A stretch of 8,858 nucleotides of DNA, taken from the NCBI GenBank assembly GCA_017560955.1, contig JAFZDV010000265.1, forward strand, positions 1 through 8,858. Reading direction: 5' to 3'. The notes below the pieces were generated by a model. It saw only the letters and a list, made by a program, of their open reading frames with translations, had not been told where the DNA came from and made no database searches. Source of the DNA: Anaerotignum sp. GTDB lineage: Bacteria > Bacillota > Clostridia > Lachnospirales > Anaerotignaceae. Position 1 is the stretch's first letter. Each line of letters starts with the position of its first letter. The position numbers and the translations under genes are program-made. Of the stretch, positions 1 through 6,930 are shown one piece after another.

Positions 1-1
1 C

Positions 2-1216
2 CTTTCCACTTTCTCTGCGCACATGACAAATATTGTAAAAATCATGGATCAGGTGACAGATAACTCTCTGGTACTGTTCGACGAACTTGGTGCAGGTACA
101 GACCCTACAGAAGGTGCGGCGCTGGCCATTGCAATCATCAAAGCACTGCTGGAAAGAGAGATCAGAACAGCGGTCACAACACATTACAGTGAACTGAAGG
201 TATTTGCCCTCTCCACAGAACATGTAGAAAATGCCTGCTGTGAATTCAGCGTGGAAACACTGCGTCCTACTTATAAACTGCTGATCGGTATCCCCGGTAA
301 GAGTAACGCCTTTGCGATTTCCAAACGACTGGGTCTGCAGGATTATATTCTGGACTCTGCAAAAGAATTCATCAGTCAGGATGAGGCGAAATTCGAAGAT
401 GTTATCACTGATCTGGAAATCAGTAAGAAGTCTGTAAGAATCGAACAGGAAAGAGCGGAAGAATATCGCCGTGAAGCGGAAGTGCTGAAAAAAGAAGTAG
501 AACGCCAGAAAGAAAAAACAAAACAGCAGAAAGAAAAGATTCTGGAAAAAGCGAGAGAAGAAGCGAAACAGATCTATGTGAAGGCGAAGGAAGAAGCCGA
601 CAGTATCATCAAAGAGATGAACAAACAGGCGAAGGAAGCCAACAACAAGAACAAGGCTCTGGAACAGCGTCAGAAACTGAATGAAAAACTTTCTACAATG
701 CAGGCGGATTTCCTGAAATCCAAACGCGTGAAACCTAATCATAAGGCACCTGAAAATCTGAAGGTGGGCGACAGAGTTTATGTGATTTCCTTCGATCAGA
801 ATGGTGAAGTTCTGGCTGCTCCCGATAAAAATAAAGATGTTATGGTACAGATGGGTATCATGAAAATGAAAGTACCTATGGCAGAACTGATGCTGGATGA
901 CACACCGAAACCCAAGGAACCTCAGCAGAAAAAACAGCAGTCTGCAAAGGGCAAATTCTCCAAGAGCAGTTTCATTTCTGCAGAGATCGATTGCCGTGGT
1001 CAGCTGGTGGATGAAGCCATTGCCAATATTGACAAATATATCGATGATGCGTATCTGTCCGGTCTGAAACAGATCGTGATCATCCATGGTAAAGGTACAG
1101 GTGCCCTGCGTGCAGGGGTACAGAATTATCTGAAAATGAACTCTCATGTAAAAAGTCATAGACCTGGTACATTTGGCGAGGGCGAAGCCGGTGTAACAGT
1201 AGTAGAACTGAAATAA
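2..1216 (+). CDS. mutS2: MutS2 family protein, C-terminal part (5' end outside window)
   Basis: The reading frame is open from base 2, so the gene begins upstream; about 404 of the roughly 780 residues usual for MutS2 are present. Numbering from the Met at position 23, the MutS-type ATPase core ends with the Walker B motif LVLFDELGAGTDP (16-28, Asp20-Glu21) and the TTHYSELK switch (52-59). A long Lys/Glu-rich coiled coil follows (about 115-235), then a small basic beta domain (about 245-292) and a C-terminal Smr domain (320-397) with DCRG (323-326) and HGKGTGALR (355-363). In the family, MutS2 is not a mismatch-repair protein; it binds branched DNA or collided ribosomes, and Smr domains can be nucleases or ribosome-associated. 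The domain order is complete for the part seen, with no sign of decay. The next gene starts 21 nt after the stop with no terminator between, so the two are probably co-transcribed. Confidence 0.96.
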   Translation, partial: LSTFSAHMTNIVKIMDQVTDNSLVLFDELGAGTDPTEGAALAIAIIKALLEREIRTAVTTHYSELKVFALSTEHVENACCEFSVETLRPTYKLLIGIPGKSNAFAISKRLGLQDYILDSAKEFISQDEAKFEDVITDLEISKKSVRIEQERAEEYRREAEVLKKEVERQKEKTKQQKEKILEKAREEAKQIYVKAKEEADSIIKEMNKQAKEANNKNKALEQRQKLNEKLSTMQADFLKSKRVKPNHKAPENLKVGDRVYVISFDQNGEVLAAPDKNKDVMVQMGIMKMKVPMAELMLDDTPKPKEPQQKKQQSAKGKFSKSSFISAEIDCRGQLVDEAIANIDKYIDDAYLSGLKQIVIIHGKGTGALRAGVQNYLKMNSHVKSHRPGTFGEGEAGVTVVELK

Positions 1217-1237
1217 AACGAAAATGAGGTGGAGAAG

Positions 1238-1924
1238 ATGGGGAAACAGAAAATTTTGATCGTTGATGATGATAAGCATATTGCGGAACTCATCTCTCTT
1301 TATATGATGAAGGACGGTTATGAAACGGAGGAAGTTTATGACGGCCGCGAAGCGGTAAAAATGGCGGAATCCTTTCAGCCTGATCTGATCTTGCTGGATC
1401 TGATGCTGCCTGGACTGGATGGGTATCAGGTCTGCACAGAAATCAGAAAGACCAGCCGTGTGCCTATCATTATGCTGACAGCAAAAGGCGAAACTTTTGA
1501 TAAAGTGCTTGGGCTGGAACTGGGGGCAGATGACTATATTGTGAAACCTTTTGATCCCAAGGAACTGGTGGCAAGGGTAAAGGCGGTATTGCGCAGATAT
1601 GAACCCAAACAGGAAGAAGTAGACAAAAACAGACTGAAATTTGGCGGACTGGAAATCAATCTGTCTAATTATTCTGTTTCTTATAACGGAAAAAGTCTGG
1701 AGTTTCCTCCTAAGGAATTTGAACTGCTGTCTTTCCTGGCGCAGCATCCTAACCGCGTGTTTACCAGAGAACAACTGCTGGACCGCATCTGGGGGTATGA
1801 ATATGTGGGTGATACCAGAACGGTAGACGTACATGTAAAACGTATCCGTGAAAAACTCAACAGTGAGGATGAATGGGGCATCCTTACGGTATGGAGTGTA
1901 GGCTACAAATTTGGCCAGAAATAA
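1238..1924 (+). CDS. OmpR/PhoB-family response regulator
   Basis: A cytoplasmic DNA-binding response regulator of 228 residues, normal for the family. The receiver domain (about 4-118) has the acidic pair Asp10/Asp11, phospho-acceptor Asp54 in LLDLMLPGLDG, switch Thr81 and Lys103 in VKPF. A linker leads to a winged-helix effector domain (about 132-226) with the typical PPKEFELL and RTVDVHVKRIREKL segments. I chose the ATG at 1238 because AGGTGGAG at 1227-1234 is a good ribosome binding site for it; an in-frame GTG at 1229 lies inside that site. It follows mutS2 by 21 nt and is closed by a terminator. Its likely partner is the histidine kinase at 2494, although a gene on the other strand lies between. 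It resembles WalR/PhoP-type regulators, but its target genes cannot be read from this window. Confidence 0.95.
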   Translation: MGKQKILIVDDDKHIAELISLYMMKDGYETEEVYDGREAVKMAESFQPDLILLDLMLPGLDGYQVCTEIRKTSRVPIIMLTAKGETFDKVLGLELGADDYIVKPFDPKELVARVKAVLRRYEPKQEEVDKNRLKFGGLEINLSNYSVSYNGKSLEFPPKEFELLSFLAQHPNRVFTREQLLDRIWGYEYVGDTRTVDVHVKRIREKLNSEDEWGILTVWSVGYKFGQK

Positions 1925-1931
1925 GCAAATA

Positions 1932-1959
1932 AAAAGGGGCGCATCATCGCGTCCCTTTT
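1932..1959. terminator. Bidirectional intrinsic terminator between the regulator and the convergent gene
   Basis: An 11-bp stem (1932-1942 with 1949-1959, one G-T pair) closes a 6-nt loop. It begins with an A run and ends with a T run, so it has a U tract on either strand. It starts 8 nt after the regulator stop and lies 13 nt beyond the stop of the minus-strand gene at 1972, so it can end both convergent transcripts. Confidence 0.88.
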
Positions 1960-1971
1960 ATCACATTTGTA

Positions 1972-2364
1972 TTATTCTTCTGTTTTTTCTTCTGTTGTAT
2001 CTTCAACAGGAGTTTCTGCTACAGTTTCTTCTGTTACAGGTTTTTCTTTTGTTGCAGCGGCTTTTGCTGCAGCTTCTGCAGCCATCTGATCTGCATATTT
2101 TTTAGCCTGTTCAGTTTCGAATTCATTTTTGTAGCGTTCCATTGCCTGTCTGCGTACAGCTTCTTTACGCATATTGCCCCAGCGCAGCATCAGCATCAGG
2201 AACATCAGGAACAGGATCAGGATATGGAAACTGTTCAGGTTCATAAAGTCAATGCGTGTGATAACGAGGATCGCGATCGCAACGATCATCATATCTCTGG
2301 GAGCCAGCTGTTTGCGAGGTGGTCTGCCATTGGGTGTTAAGTTGGGTTTCAGATTATCGTCCAT
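1972..2364 (-). CDS. Small membrane protein of unknown function with Ala/Glu/Thr-rich tail
   Basis: I do not recognise this 130-residue protein. A short hydrophilic N-terminus rich in Pro, Asn and Lys (1-23) is followed by two hydrophobic stretches, about 25-37 and 46-61, the second very Leu/Met-rich. They could form a membrane hairpin or two short helices. The rest is soluble: a basic helix (RKEAVRRQAMERYKN, 66-80), an Ala/Lys coiled-coil-like part (about 85-106) and an acidic Thr/Glu tail (107-130) that is probably disordered. It lies between the response regulator and the kinase on the opposite strand. The strong AGGAGA ribosome binding site is about 27 nt from the ATG at 2364, too far for normal use, and a hairpin fills the gap; a non-standard ATT start at 2385 is possible. 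The coding call rests on the clean hydropathy pattern, the upstream ribosome binding site and the facing terminator. Confidence 0.72.
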   Translation of the reverse strand: MDDNLKPNLTPNGRPPRKQLAPRDMMIVAIAILVITRIDFMNLNSFHILILFLMFLMLMLRWGNMRKEAVRRQAMERYKNEFETEQAKKYADQMAAEAAAKAAATKEKPVTEETVAETPVEDTTEEKTEE

Positions 2365-2374
2365 AGTGAATAAT

Positions 2375-2396
2375 AAAGGCGAAATGCCTTTCTCCT
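2375..2396 (-). promoter_or_regulatory. Ribosome binding site next to a hairpin in the leader of the small membrane protein gene
   Basis: On the minus strand AGGAGA (2396-2391) is followed at once by a hairpin with a 6-bp stem, AAAGGC (2391-2386) with GCCTTT (2380-2375), and a 5-nt loop. The ATG at 2364 lies 10 nt after the hairpin. Folding would bring the ribosome binding site nearer to the ATG. Alternatively, an in-frame ATT (2385-2383) in the loop, 6 nt after AGGAG, could be the start and would add seven residues. Confidence 0.5.
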
Positions 2397-2435
2397 TTCA
2401 GCAATATTTGTAGAAATAAATATCATACAACTATT

Positions 2436-2464
2436 AGTATAACATTATTTTACAGGTTTGTAAT
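2436..2464 (-). promoter_or_regulatory. Candidate promoter for the small membrane protein gene
   Basis: On the minus strand ATTACA (2464-2459) and TATACT (2441-2436) are 17 bp apart, a fair match to the housekeeping -35/-10 pattern. It lies in the AT-rich 129-nt gap between the divergent small gene and the histidine kinase. I could not find an equally good plus-strand promoter for the kinase in this gap. Confidence 0.45.
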
Positions 2465-2493
2465 CTGTTTTTTGATATTTTGGAGGAATGAGA

Positions 2494-3912
2494 ATGAAAA
2501 AAGATTCCATTGTGCGAAAGCAGATGCTTTTATATATGACGACCATTGGTGTGCTGATCTTGCTTTTGTGCGGTGCGCTGGCGGTCATTTACACTAACCA
2601 CTACATGGGAGAAAAGAAAGAAGAACTGATTGGTCAGGGCGAAAAAATTGCTGTGGCATACAGTGAGGCATACCGAACAGGGGATCTGAGTGAATTGAGT
2701 TATGAATTGCAGATCCTGGAAAGTTATATGGAATCCGGTATCGTTCTGGTGAACCGTGACGGAAAAGTTGTGCTGACATCTCCCGGTTTTGATGGAGTTC
2801 TGATTGGAGATGACCTTGTTTATGATGAGTTGACGGAGCGAGTAGCTAACGGAGAAATCGTAACGTATCAGCTGCGAAAAGGCGAGGTTTTTGATACGCC
2901 TATGCTGGTAGTAGGGTATCCTGTTTCGGAAGGATACCTTTCGGGTATTTTCATGTGCAGGCCTTTGCCTGAAATCGAGGCATCCCTGATGGAAATGTAT
3001 CAGATGAGTGTGCTCAGCCTGCTGATCGTTTCTATCCTTGGGCTGATCGTCAGCTTTCTGACAGTAAAACATGTAGCATTGCCTTTGGTGGAGATGAACC
3101 GTGCGGCGAAAATCATTGCCAATGGAGATTTTGAACAGAGGGTAGAGGTACACAGTAATGACGAGGTTGGCGGATTGGCAGAAAGTTTCAATCATATGGC
3201 GGAAAGCCTGCAGGCCCATGAAAAAGTGCAGAAGGACTTTATTGCGAATATTTCTCATGACCTGCGTTCGCCTCTGACCAGCATGAATGGTTTTCTGACG
3301 GCGATGCTGGATGGTACGATCCCTCCTGAAAAACAGGGGAAATATCTGAAGATCGTTCTGGAGGAAACAGACCGCCTGTCTCGTATGACGCAGGGGATTG
3401 TAGAATTGAGCCGCGCCCAGAGCAGTGCGATCATGCTGGAGGAAACTGATTTTGATATCAATGAACTGATCCGCAGCAACATTGAAATACTGGAGCCTCA
3501 GCTGAAAGAAAAACAGGTGCATATCCGTGGGATTTATGATGAAGAACAGACGATGGTGCGTGGGGATAAGGATAAAATTTCCCGTGTGCTGCAGAACCTG
3601 CTGAGCAATGCTGCAAAATTTTCGCCTGAATGTGGTGTGATCGAAGTGGAAACGACACTGCAGGGGAAAAAGAAGGTGTTGATTTCTGTGAAGGATGAAG
3701 GTCCCGGCATCAGTCAGGAAGACCAGAAGTATGTGTTCGATCGTTTCTTCAAATCGGATACAACAAGAAATGAAGATAAAGTGGGCAGTGGCATTGGTCT
3801 TGCTATTGCGAAGGAATTTATGCTGGCCCATGGAGAAAATATTACAGTAAAAAGTGAAGAGGGTAAAGGTGCAACATTTGCGTTCTCTCTGAAACTGGCA
3901 GAAAAAGAATAA
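2494..3912 (+). CDS. Sensor histidine kinase with extracytoplasmic sensor and HAMP domain
   Basis: A membrane histidine kinase of 472 residues. TM1 (about 12-34) and TM2 (about 171-193) flank an outside sensor region of roughly 135 residues; its part GIVLVNRDGKVVLTS (82-96) looks PAS/Cache-like. A HAMP domain (about 190-243) leads to the dimerisation helix with phospho-acceptor His255 in ISHDLRSP. The ATPase domain has the N box (NLLSNAAKFS, 368-377), G1 box DEGPG (401-405), F box YVFDRFFK (413-420) and G2 box GSGIGL (431-436), so all catalytic parts are intact. I chose the ATG at 2494 because GGAGG (2482-2486) is 7 nt before it; the ATG at 2488 is too close. It probably phosphorylates the regulator at 1238, but it is transcribed separately. 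The signal is unknown; the general build resembles PhoR/WalK/ResE-type kinases. Confidence 0.94.
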   Translation: MKKDSIVRKQMLLYMTTIGVLILLLCGALAVIYTNHYMGEKKEELIGQGEKIAVAYSEAYRTGDLSELSYELQILESYMESGIVLVNRDGKVVLTSPGFDGVLIGDDLVYDELTERVANGEIVTYQLRKGEVFDTPMLVVGYPVSEGYLSGIFMCRPLPEIEASLMEMYQMSVLSLLIVSILGLIVSFLTVKHVALPLVEMNRAAKIIANGDFEQRVEVHSNDEVGGLAESFNHMAESLQAHEKVQKDFIANISHDLRSPLTSMNGFLTAMLDGTIPPEKQGKYLKIVLEETDRLSRMTQGIVELSRAQSSAIMLEETDFDINELIRSNIEILEPQLKEKQVHIRGIYDEEQTMVRGDKDKISRVLQNLLSNAAKFSPECGVIEVETTLQGKKKVLISVKDEGPGISQEDQKYVFDRFFKSDTTRNEDKVGSGIGLAIAKEFMLAHGENITVKSEEGKGATFAFSLKLAEKE

Positions 3913-3925
3913 AAAGAACAGAAAG

Positions 3926-3962
3926 AAACCCGAGATGAAGGAATCACCTCGGGTTTTTCTTT
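3926..3962. terminator. Intrinsic terminator after the histidine kinase
   Basis: A 9-bp stem, AAACCCGAG (3926-3934) with CTCGGGTTT (3948-3956), closes a 13-nt loop and runs into a T-rich tract (3954-3970). It starts 13 nt after the kinase stop. On the minus strand the stem is followed by a T-rich run through 3913, so it could also end nadE transcripts that read through the hairpin region. Confidence 0.88.
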
Positions 3963-3973
3963 TATTTATTATC

Positions 3974-4151
3974 GCAGAAACGCAGTTTCTGCAAATGGGG
4001 TTCCAAGGGATATGAGCACCGCTAAGATAAAGCGGTGGCGAAGCCATCTTTCCGAAGGAAAGATGCTTTGACCAATTCCCTTGGTGGGATAATTGCTGCT
4101 AGCAAATGCTAGTCAGTTTCGAACTACAAGCAGTTCTGCAGGGCAACGCCC
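3974..4151. other. Intergenic multi-hairpin element, candidate structured RNA or palindromic repeat
   Basis: This 178-nt noncoding stretch lies between the convergent kinase and nadE genes and is almost wholly made of inverted repeats. Stems: GCAGAAAC/GTTTCTGC (3974-3981, 3985-3992); a long-range stem CCAAGGGA/TCCCTTGG (4003-4010, 4077-4084) that encloses CACCGCT/AGCGGTG (4017-4023, 4031-4037), TGGC/GCCA (4036-4039, 4043-4046) and CATCTTTCC/GGAAAGATG (4045-4053, 4057-4065); then CTAGC/GCTAG (4099-4103, 4108-4112), GAACT/AGTTC (4121-4125, 4132-4136) and GGGC/GCCC (4141-4144, 4148-4151). The TGGC/GCCA hairpin overlaps its neighbours by 2 nt, so it is an alternative pairing. No plausible start, ribosome binding site or protein is seen. 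It could be the 3' untranslated region of nadE, a small RNA, or a REP/MITE-like repeat; I match it to no named RNA family. Confidence 0.6.
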
Positions 4152-4158
4152 CAAGAAG

Positions 4159-6099
4159 TTACAGTTTTTCCACTTCGTCCATCCATACGCGGCTGAATGC
4201 ATCAGTAGGCATTCTCCAGTCGCCTCTGGGAGACAGGGAGATTTCGCCAACTTTAGGGCCGTCAGGCAGACAGGAGCGTTTGAACTGCTGGATGAAGAAA
4301 CGGCGGTAGAAGTTTTTCAGCCATTTCAGCAGAGTTTCTCTGTCATATTCGCCTGCGAATGCTTTTTCTGCCAGCCACAGAACTTTTGCAGGGCGGTATG
4401 CATTATGCAGGATATGATACAGGAAGAAATCGTGCAGTTCGTAGGGGCCAACCAGATCTTCAGTTTTCTGGTTGATATTGCCGGAAGCATCGGGAGGCAG
4501 CAGTTCGGGGCTGATAGGTGTATCCAGAACATCCAGCAGTGCTGCGGATGCATCAGCATCTACTTCGCCGTTTGTAGCAACCCAGTTTACCAGAACGCGG
4601 ATCAGTGTTTTGGGGATGCCGCCGTTAACACCATACATGGACATGTGGTCACCGTTGTATGTTGCCCAGCCCAGTGCCAGTTCGGACAGGTCACCTGTAC
4701 CAACTACCAGACCATTGTGTTTGTTTGCCAGATCCATCAGGATCTGTGTTCTTTCACGAGCCTGTGCGTTTTCGTATGTTACATTATGCAGGCTCATATC
4801 ATGTTCGATATCTTTGAAGTGCTGTGTTACAGCATCGCGGATAGGGATTTCTTTCATTGTGATGCCCAGAGATTTCATCAGAGTCAGGGCATTCTGATAA
4901 GTTCTGTCTGTTGTGCCGAAACCGGGCATTGTAACACCCAGAACATGGCTGCGGTCGATACCCAGGAAGTCACAGGCTTTTACACAAACCAAGAGAGCCA
5001 GTGTGGAGTCCAGACCACCGGAGATACCGATTACCAGAGAGTCGGAATGTGTGTGTTCCATTCTTCTTGCCAGACCTGCTGTCTGAATGGAGAAGATATC
5101 TTTGCAATGTTCGTCCACTTCGTTTGCTGCAGGATGGAAAGGTGCGGAAGAGAGAGGTCTGCTCCAGTTTTCCAGAGATTCGGGTTCTTCCATATCGAAT
5201 GTGATCAGACGATACATACGATGCATTTCTGCTTTCTGCAGGTGAGACAGGAATGTAGTATGTCTGCGGCGTTCGTTTGTCAGGATATCCAGATCGATAT
5301 CAGCATAGATCAGCTGGTTATTCTGCGCAAAGCGTTCTGTTTCTGCGAAAATTTCGCCGTTTTCGCAGATCATGCTGTGGCCGCCGAAAACAGCATCCTG
5401 TGTGGATTCGCCAATACCTGCGGAAACATATACATAAGAAGCCATGCAGGAAGAGGAGTGCTGTGCAACCATTCTTCTGCGGTAGTGTGCTTTGCCGGAA
5501 AGTTCGTTGCTTGCGGACAGGTTCAGCAGCAGTGTTGCGCCATACAGTGCCTGATAAGAACTGGGAGGAATGGGTACCCACAGGTCTTCACAGATTTCAA
5601 TACCGATTTTCAGATCAGGGATGCCTGCAGCTGCAAACAGCAGATCGGAACCGATGGGAACTTCCTGACCAGCATAACGAATGCGGTCTACCAGGATATC
5701 ATCGGCAGAGGAGAACCAGCGTTCTTCTGCAAATTCGCTGTAGTTAGGCAGGTGTGTTTTGGGAACCATACCCAGAATTTCACCTTTATAGATAGCAACG
5801 GCACAGTTGAACGCCTGGCTGTCCAGAGGAACAGGTGCGCCCACTACGATAAATATATTCAGGTCTGCAGTTTCGGATGCGATCGCTTTGATCGTTTTTT
5901 CAGCAGCAACCAGCAGGGGACGCTGCATGAACAGGTCTGCACAGGTATAACCTGTGATGCACAGTTCGGGGAATGTCAGAACGCGGATACCTTTTACGGC
6001 AGCTTCTTTTGCCATTGCAACGATCTGTTCTTTATTATAGGTGCAGTCTGCCAGTTTCAGACGAGGGACAGCAGCACCAACTCTTACATAACCATACAT
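4159..6099 (-). CDS. nadE: Glutamine-dependent NAD+ synthetase
   Basis: A cytoplasmic enzyme of 646 residues, the usual length of the long two-domain form. It makes NAD+ from nicotinic acid adenine dinucleotide, ATP and glutamine, the last step of NAD+ synthesis. The N-terminal nitrilase-type glutaminase domain (about 1-290) has the triad Glu45 (FPELCITGY), Lys114 (VPKTHLPNY) and Cys170 (IGIEICEDLWVP). The C-terminal synthetase domain (about 330-640) has the ATP-binding loop SGGLDST (360-366) and the VVGTGDLSELALGWATYNGDHMSMYG-type region (465-490). All key residues are present. The ATG at 6099 follows AAGGAG (6116-6111) with 11 nt between; that site overlaps the lexA stop codon, so the two genes form an operon and may be translationally coupled. 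No clear terminator directly follows; the transcript probably runs through the hairpin element to the terminator near 3926. Confidence 0.97.
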   Translation of the reverse strand: MYGYVRVGAAVPRLKLADCTYNKEQIVAMAKEAAVKGIRVLTFPELCITGYTCADLFMQRPLLVAAEKTIKAIASETADLNIFIVVGAPVPLDSQAFNCAVAIYKGEILGMVPKTHLPNYSEFAEERWFSSADDILVDRIRYAGQEVPIGSDLLFAAAGIPDLKIGIEICEDLWVPIPPSSYQALYGATLLLNLSASNELSGKAHYRRRMVAQHSSSCMASYVYVSAGIGESTQDAVFGGHSMICENGEIFAETERFAQNNQLIYADIDLDILTNERRRHTTFLSHLQKAEMHRMYRLITFDMEEPESLENWSRPLSSAPFHPAANEVDEHCKDIFSIQTAGLARRMEHTHSDSLVIGISGGLDSTLALLVCVKACDFLGIDRSHVLGVTMPGFGTTDRTYQNALTLMKSLGITMKEIPIRDAVTQHFKDIEHDMSLHNVTYENAQARERTQILMDLANKHNGLVVGTGDLSELALGWATYNGDHMSMYGVNGGIPKTLIRVLVNWVATNGEVDADASAALLDVLDTPISPELLPPDASGNINQKTEDLVGPYELHDFFLYHILHNAYRPAKVLWLAEKAFAGEYDRETLLKWLKNFYRRFFIQQFKRSCLPDGPKVGEISLSPRGDWRMPTDAFSRVWMDEVEKL

Positions 6100-6114
6100 A
6101 GGTGTTTCATCTCC

Positions 6115-6723
6115 TTAGAATTTTCTAAACAGTCCGATAACTTTGCCAAGGATGGCAACATCTTTTACGATGATGGGTGACATAGAGGAATTTTCCGGCT
6201 GCAGACGAATGAAATCCTTTTCTTTGTAGAAAGTTTTTACTGTTGCAAAATCTTCGATCAGCGCAACGACGATATCGCCGTTTTTTGCATCCTGCTGCTG
6301 GCGCACCAGAATCAGGTCTTTATCGAAAATGCCTGCTTCGATCATACTTTCCCCTTTGACACGAAGCATGAATACTGTGTCATTGTGGATATAATCCACG
6401 GGGATGGGGAATGTGTCTTCGATGTTTTCTACGGCAAGGATGGGTGTGCCTGCGGTGATGGTGCCGACGATGGGAACATTCACCAGTTCCTTCTGAGGTG
6501 CTTCGAAATCAGCATCGAGGATTTCGATGGCTCTGGGTTTTGTCGGGTCTCTGCGGATGAGGCCTTTCTTTTCCAGACGGGAAAGGTGGCCGTGTACAGT
6601 AGAGGTGGATTTCAGCCCTACGGCATCACAGATTTCACGCACAGAAGGGGGATAACCCTTATCTCTTACCTCTGCTTTCATATATTCCAGAATCTGCTGT
6701 TGTTTATTGGACAGTTCGCTCAT
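6115..6723 (-). CDS. lexA: LexA, SOS response repressor
   Basis: A protein of 202 residues, normal for LexA. The N-terminal winged helix (about 1-70) has the recognition region [24 protein letters not shown] (27-50). The C-terminal S24 self-cleavage domain (about 80-202) has the cleavage site Ala91-Gly92 in TITAGTPI, nucleophile Ser126 in VKGESM and general base Lys163 in FATVKTFY, so it should be cleaved when RecA is activated. I chose the ATG at 6723 because AAGGAG (6736-6731) is 7 nt before it and the protein then starts [15 protein letters not shown] as LexA proteins do. A frame-extended start at 6768 would overlap a promoter and lacks a ribosome binding site. It is first in an operon with nadE and divergent from the YneA-like gene. 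LexA boxes in the shared upstream region imply autoregulation. Confidence 0.97.
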   Translation of the reverse strand: MSELSNKQQQILEYMKAEVRDKGYPPSVREICDAVGLKSTSTVHGHLSRLEKKGLIRRDPTKPRAIEILDADFEAPQKELVNVPIVGTITAGTPILAVENIEDTFPIPVDYIHNDTVFMLRVKGESMIEAGIFDKDLILVRQQQDAKNGDIVVALIEDFATVKTFYKEKDFIRLQPENSSMSPIIVKDVAILGKVIGLFRKF

Positions 6724-6739
6724 ATACTCACTCCTTATC

Positions 6740-6768
6740 ATTGTATCCAAATGGACGGCATTTATCAA
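6740..6768 (-). promoter_or_regulatory. Candidate promoter P2 of lexA-nadE
   Basis: On the minus strand TTGATA (6768-6763) and TACAAT (6745-6740) are exactly 17 bp apart, each one base from consensus. Transcription would start about 7 nt further on, within the lexA ribosome binding site, giving a leader of only about 10 nt. No LexA box lies at this promoter, so it may act without SOS control. The short leader makes it doubtful. Confidence 0.45.
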
Positions 6769-6830
6769 GTTTATGGCAGAAAAAAGTCATATCCTGCCAG
6801 TTGTTCCATTTCTGTTCTATGTTCGCCTTC

Positions 6831-6859
6831 ATTATACCACGGTGTTCGAATAAAATCAA
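6831..6859 (-). promoter_or_regulatory. Main candidate promoter P1 of lexA-nadE
   Basis: On the minus strand TTGATT (6859-6854) and a perfect TATAAT (6836-6831) are 17 bp apart. The LexA-like box at 6857-6870 overlaps the -35 by three bases, which fits autorepression. Transcription would start near 6824, leaving a leader of about 100 nt before lexA. Confidence 0.75.
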
Positions 6860-6870
6860 ACCTATGTTCG
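6857..6870. promoter_or_regulatory. LexA-like box 1
   Basis: CAAACCTATGTTCG matches the Gram-positive LexA box CGAAC-N4-GTTCG with one mismatch (A for G at position 2). It overlaps the -35 of lexA promoter P1 and lies 20 bp upstream of the -35 of the divergent LysM gene, so it probably represses lexA. Confidence 0.75.
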
Positions 6871-6889
6871 TAAATTTTTGTAAAAAGTG

Positions 6890-6918
6890 TTGACAAAGAA
6901 TGTGTGTTCGATTATTAT
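6890..6918 (+). promoter_or_regulatory. Promoter of the YneA-like gene
   Basis: A perfect TTGACA (6890-6895) and TATTAT (6913-6918) are 17 bp apart. Transcription would start near 6925, giving a leader of about 40 nt. A LexA-like box fills the spacer and another lies just downstream, so a strong promoter appears to be held off by LexA. Confidence 0.82.
6897..6910. promoter_or_regulatory. LexA-like box 2, between -35 and -10 of the YneA-like gene
   Basis: AGAATGTGTGTTCG has an intact right half GTTCG and a left half with two mismatches to CGAAC. It sits wholly within the promoter spacer, where a bound repressor would block RNA polymerase. Confidence 0.6.
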
Positions 6919-6930
6919 AAGAACAAGAAA

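Noticed and set aside
1911..2105. Small plus-strand open frame of 64 codons after the regulator
   Set aside because: It runs through the terminator and is a Leu/Gln-rich shadow of the low-complexity tail of the minus-strand gene.
2530..4047. Long minus-strand open frame of 505 codons opposite the histidine kinase
   Set aside because: It is antisense to an intact kinase, crosses a terminator and has His/Phe/Gln-rich shadow composition without domains.
3974..4151. tRNA, tmRNA, 6S RNA or CRISPR repeat array in the hairpin region
   Set aside because: There is no cloverleaf or CCA end, no tmRNA peptide tag, no long central bulge as in 6S RNA, and the hairpins are different from one another with no regular spacing.
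4093..6180. Long plus-strand open frame of 695 codons opposite nadE
   Set aside because: It is antisense to a full NAD+ synthetase with all catalytic motifs, is rich in Cys, Phe and Gln with no recognisable domain, and has no ribosome binding site.
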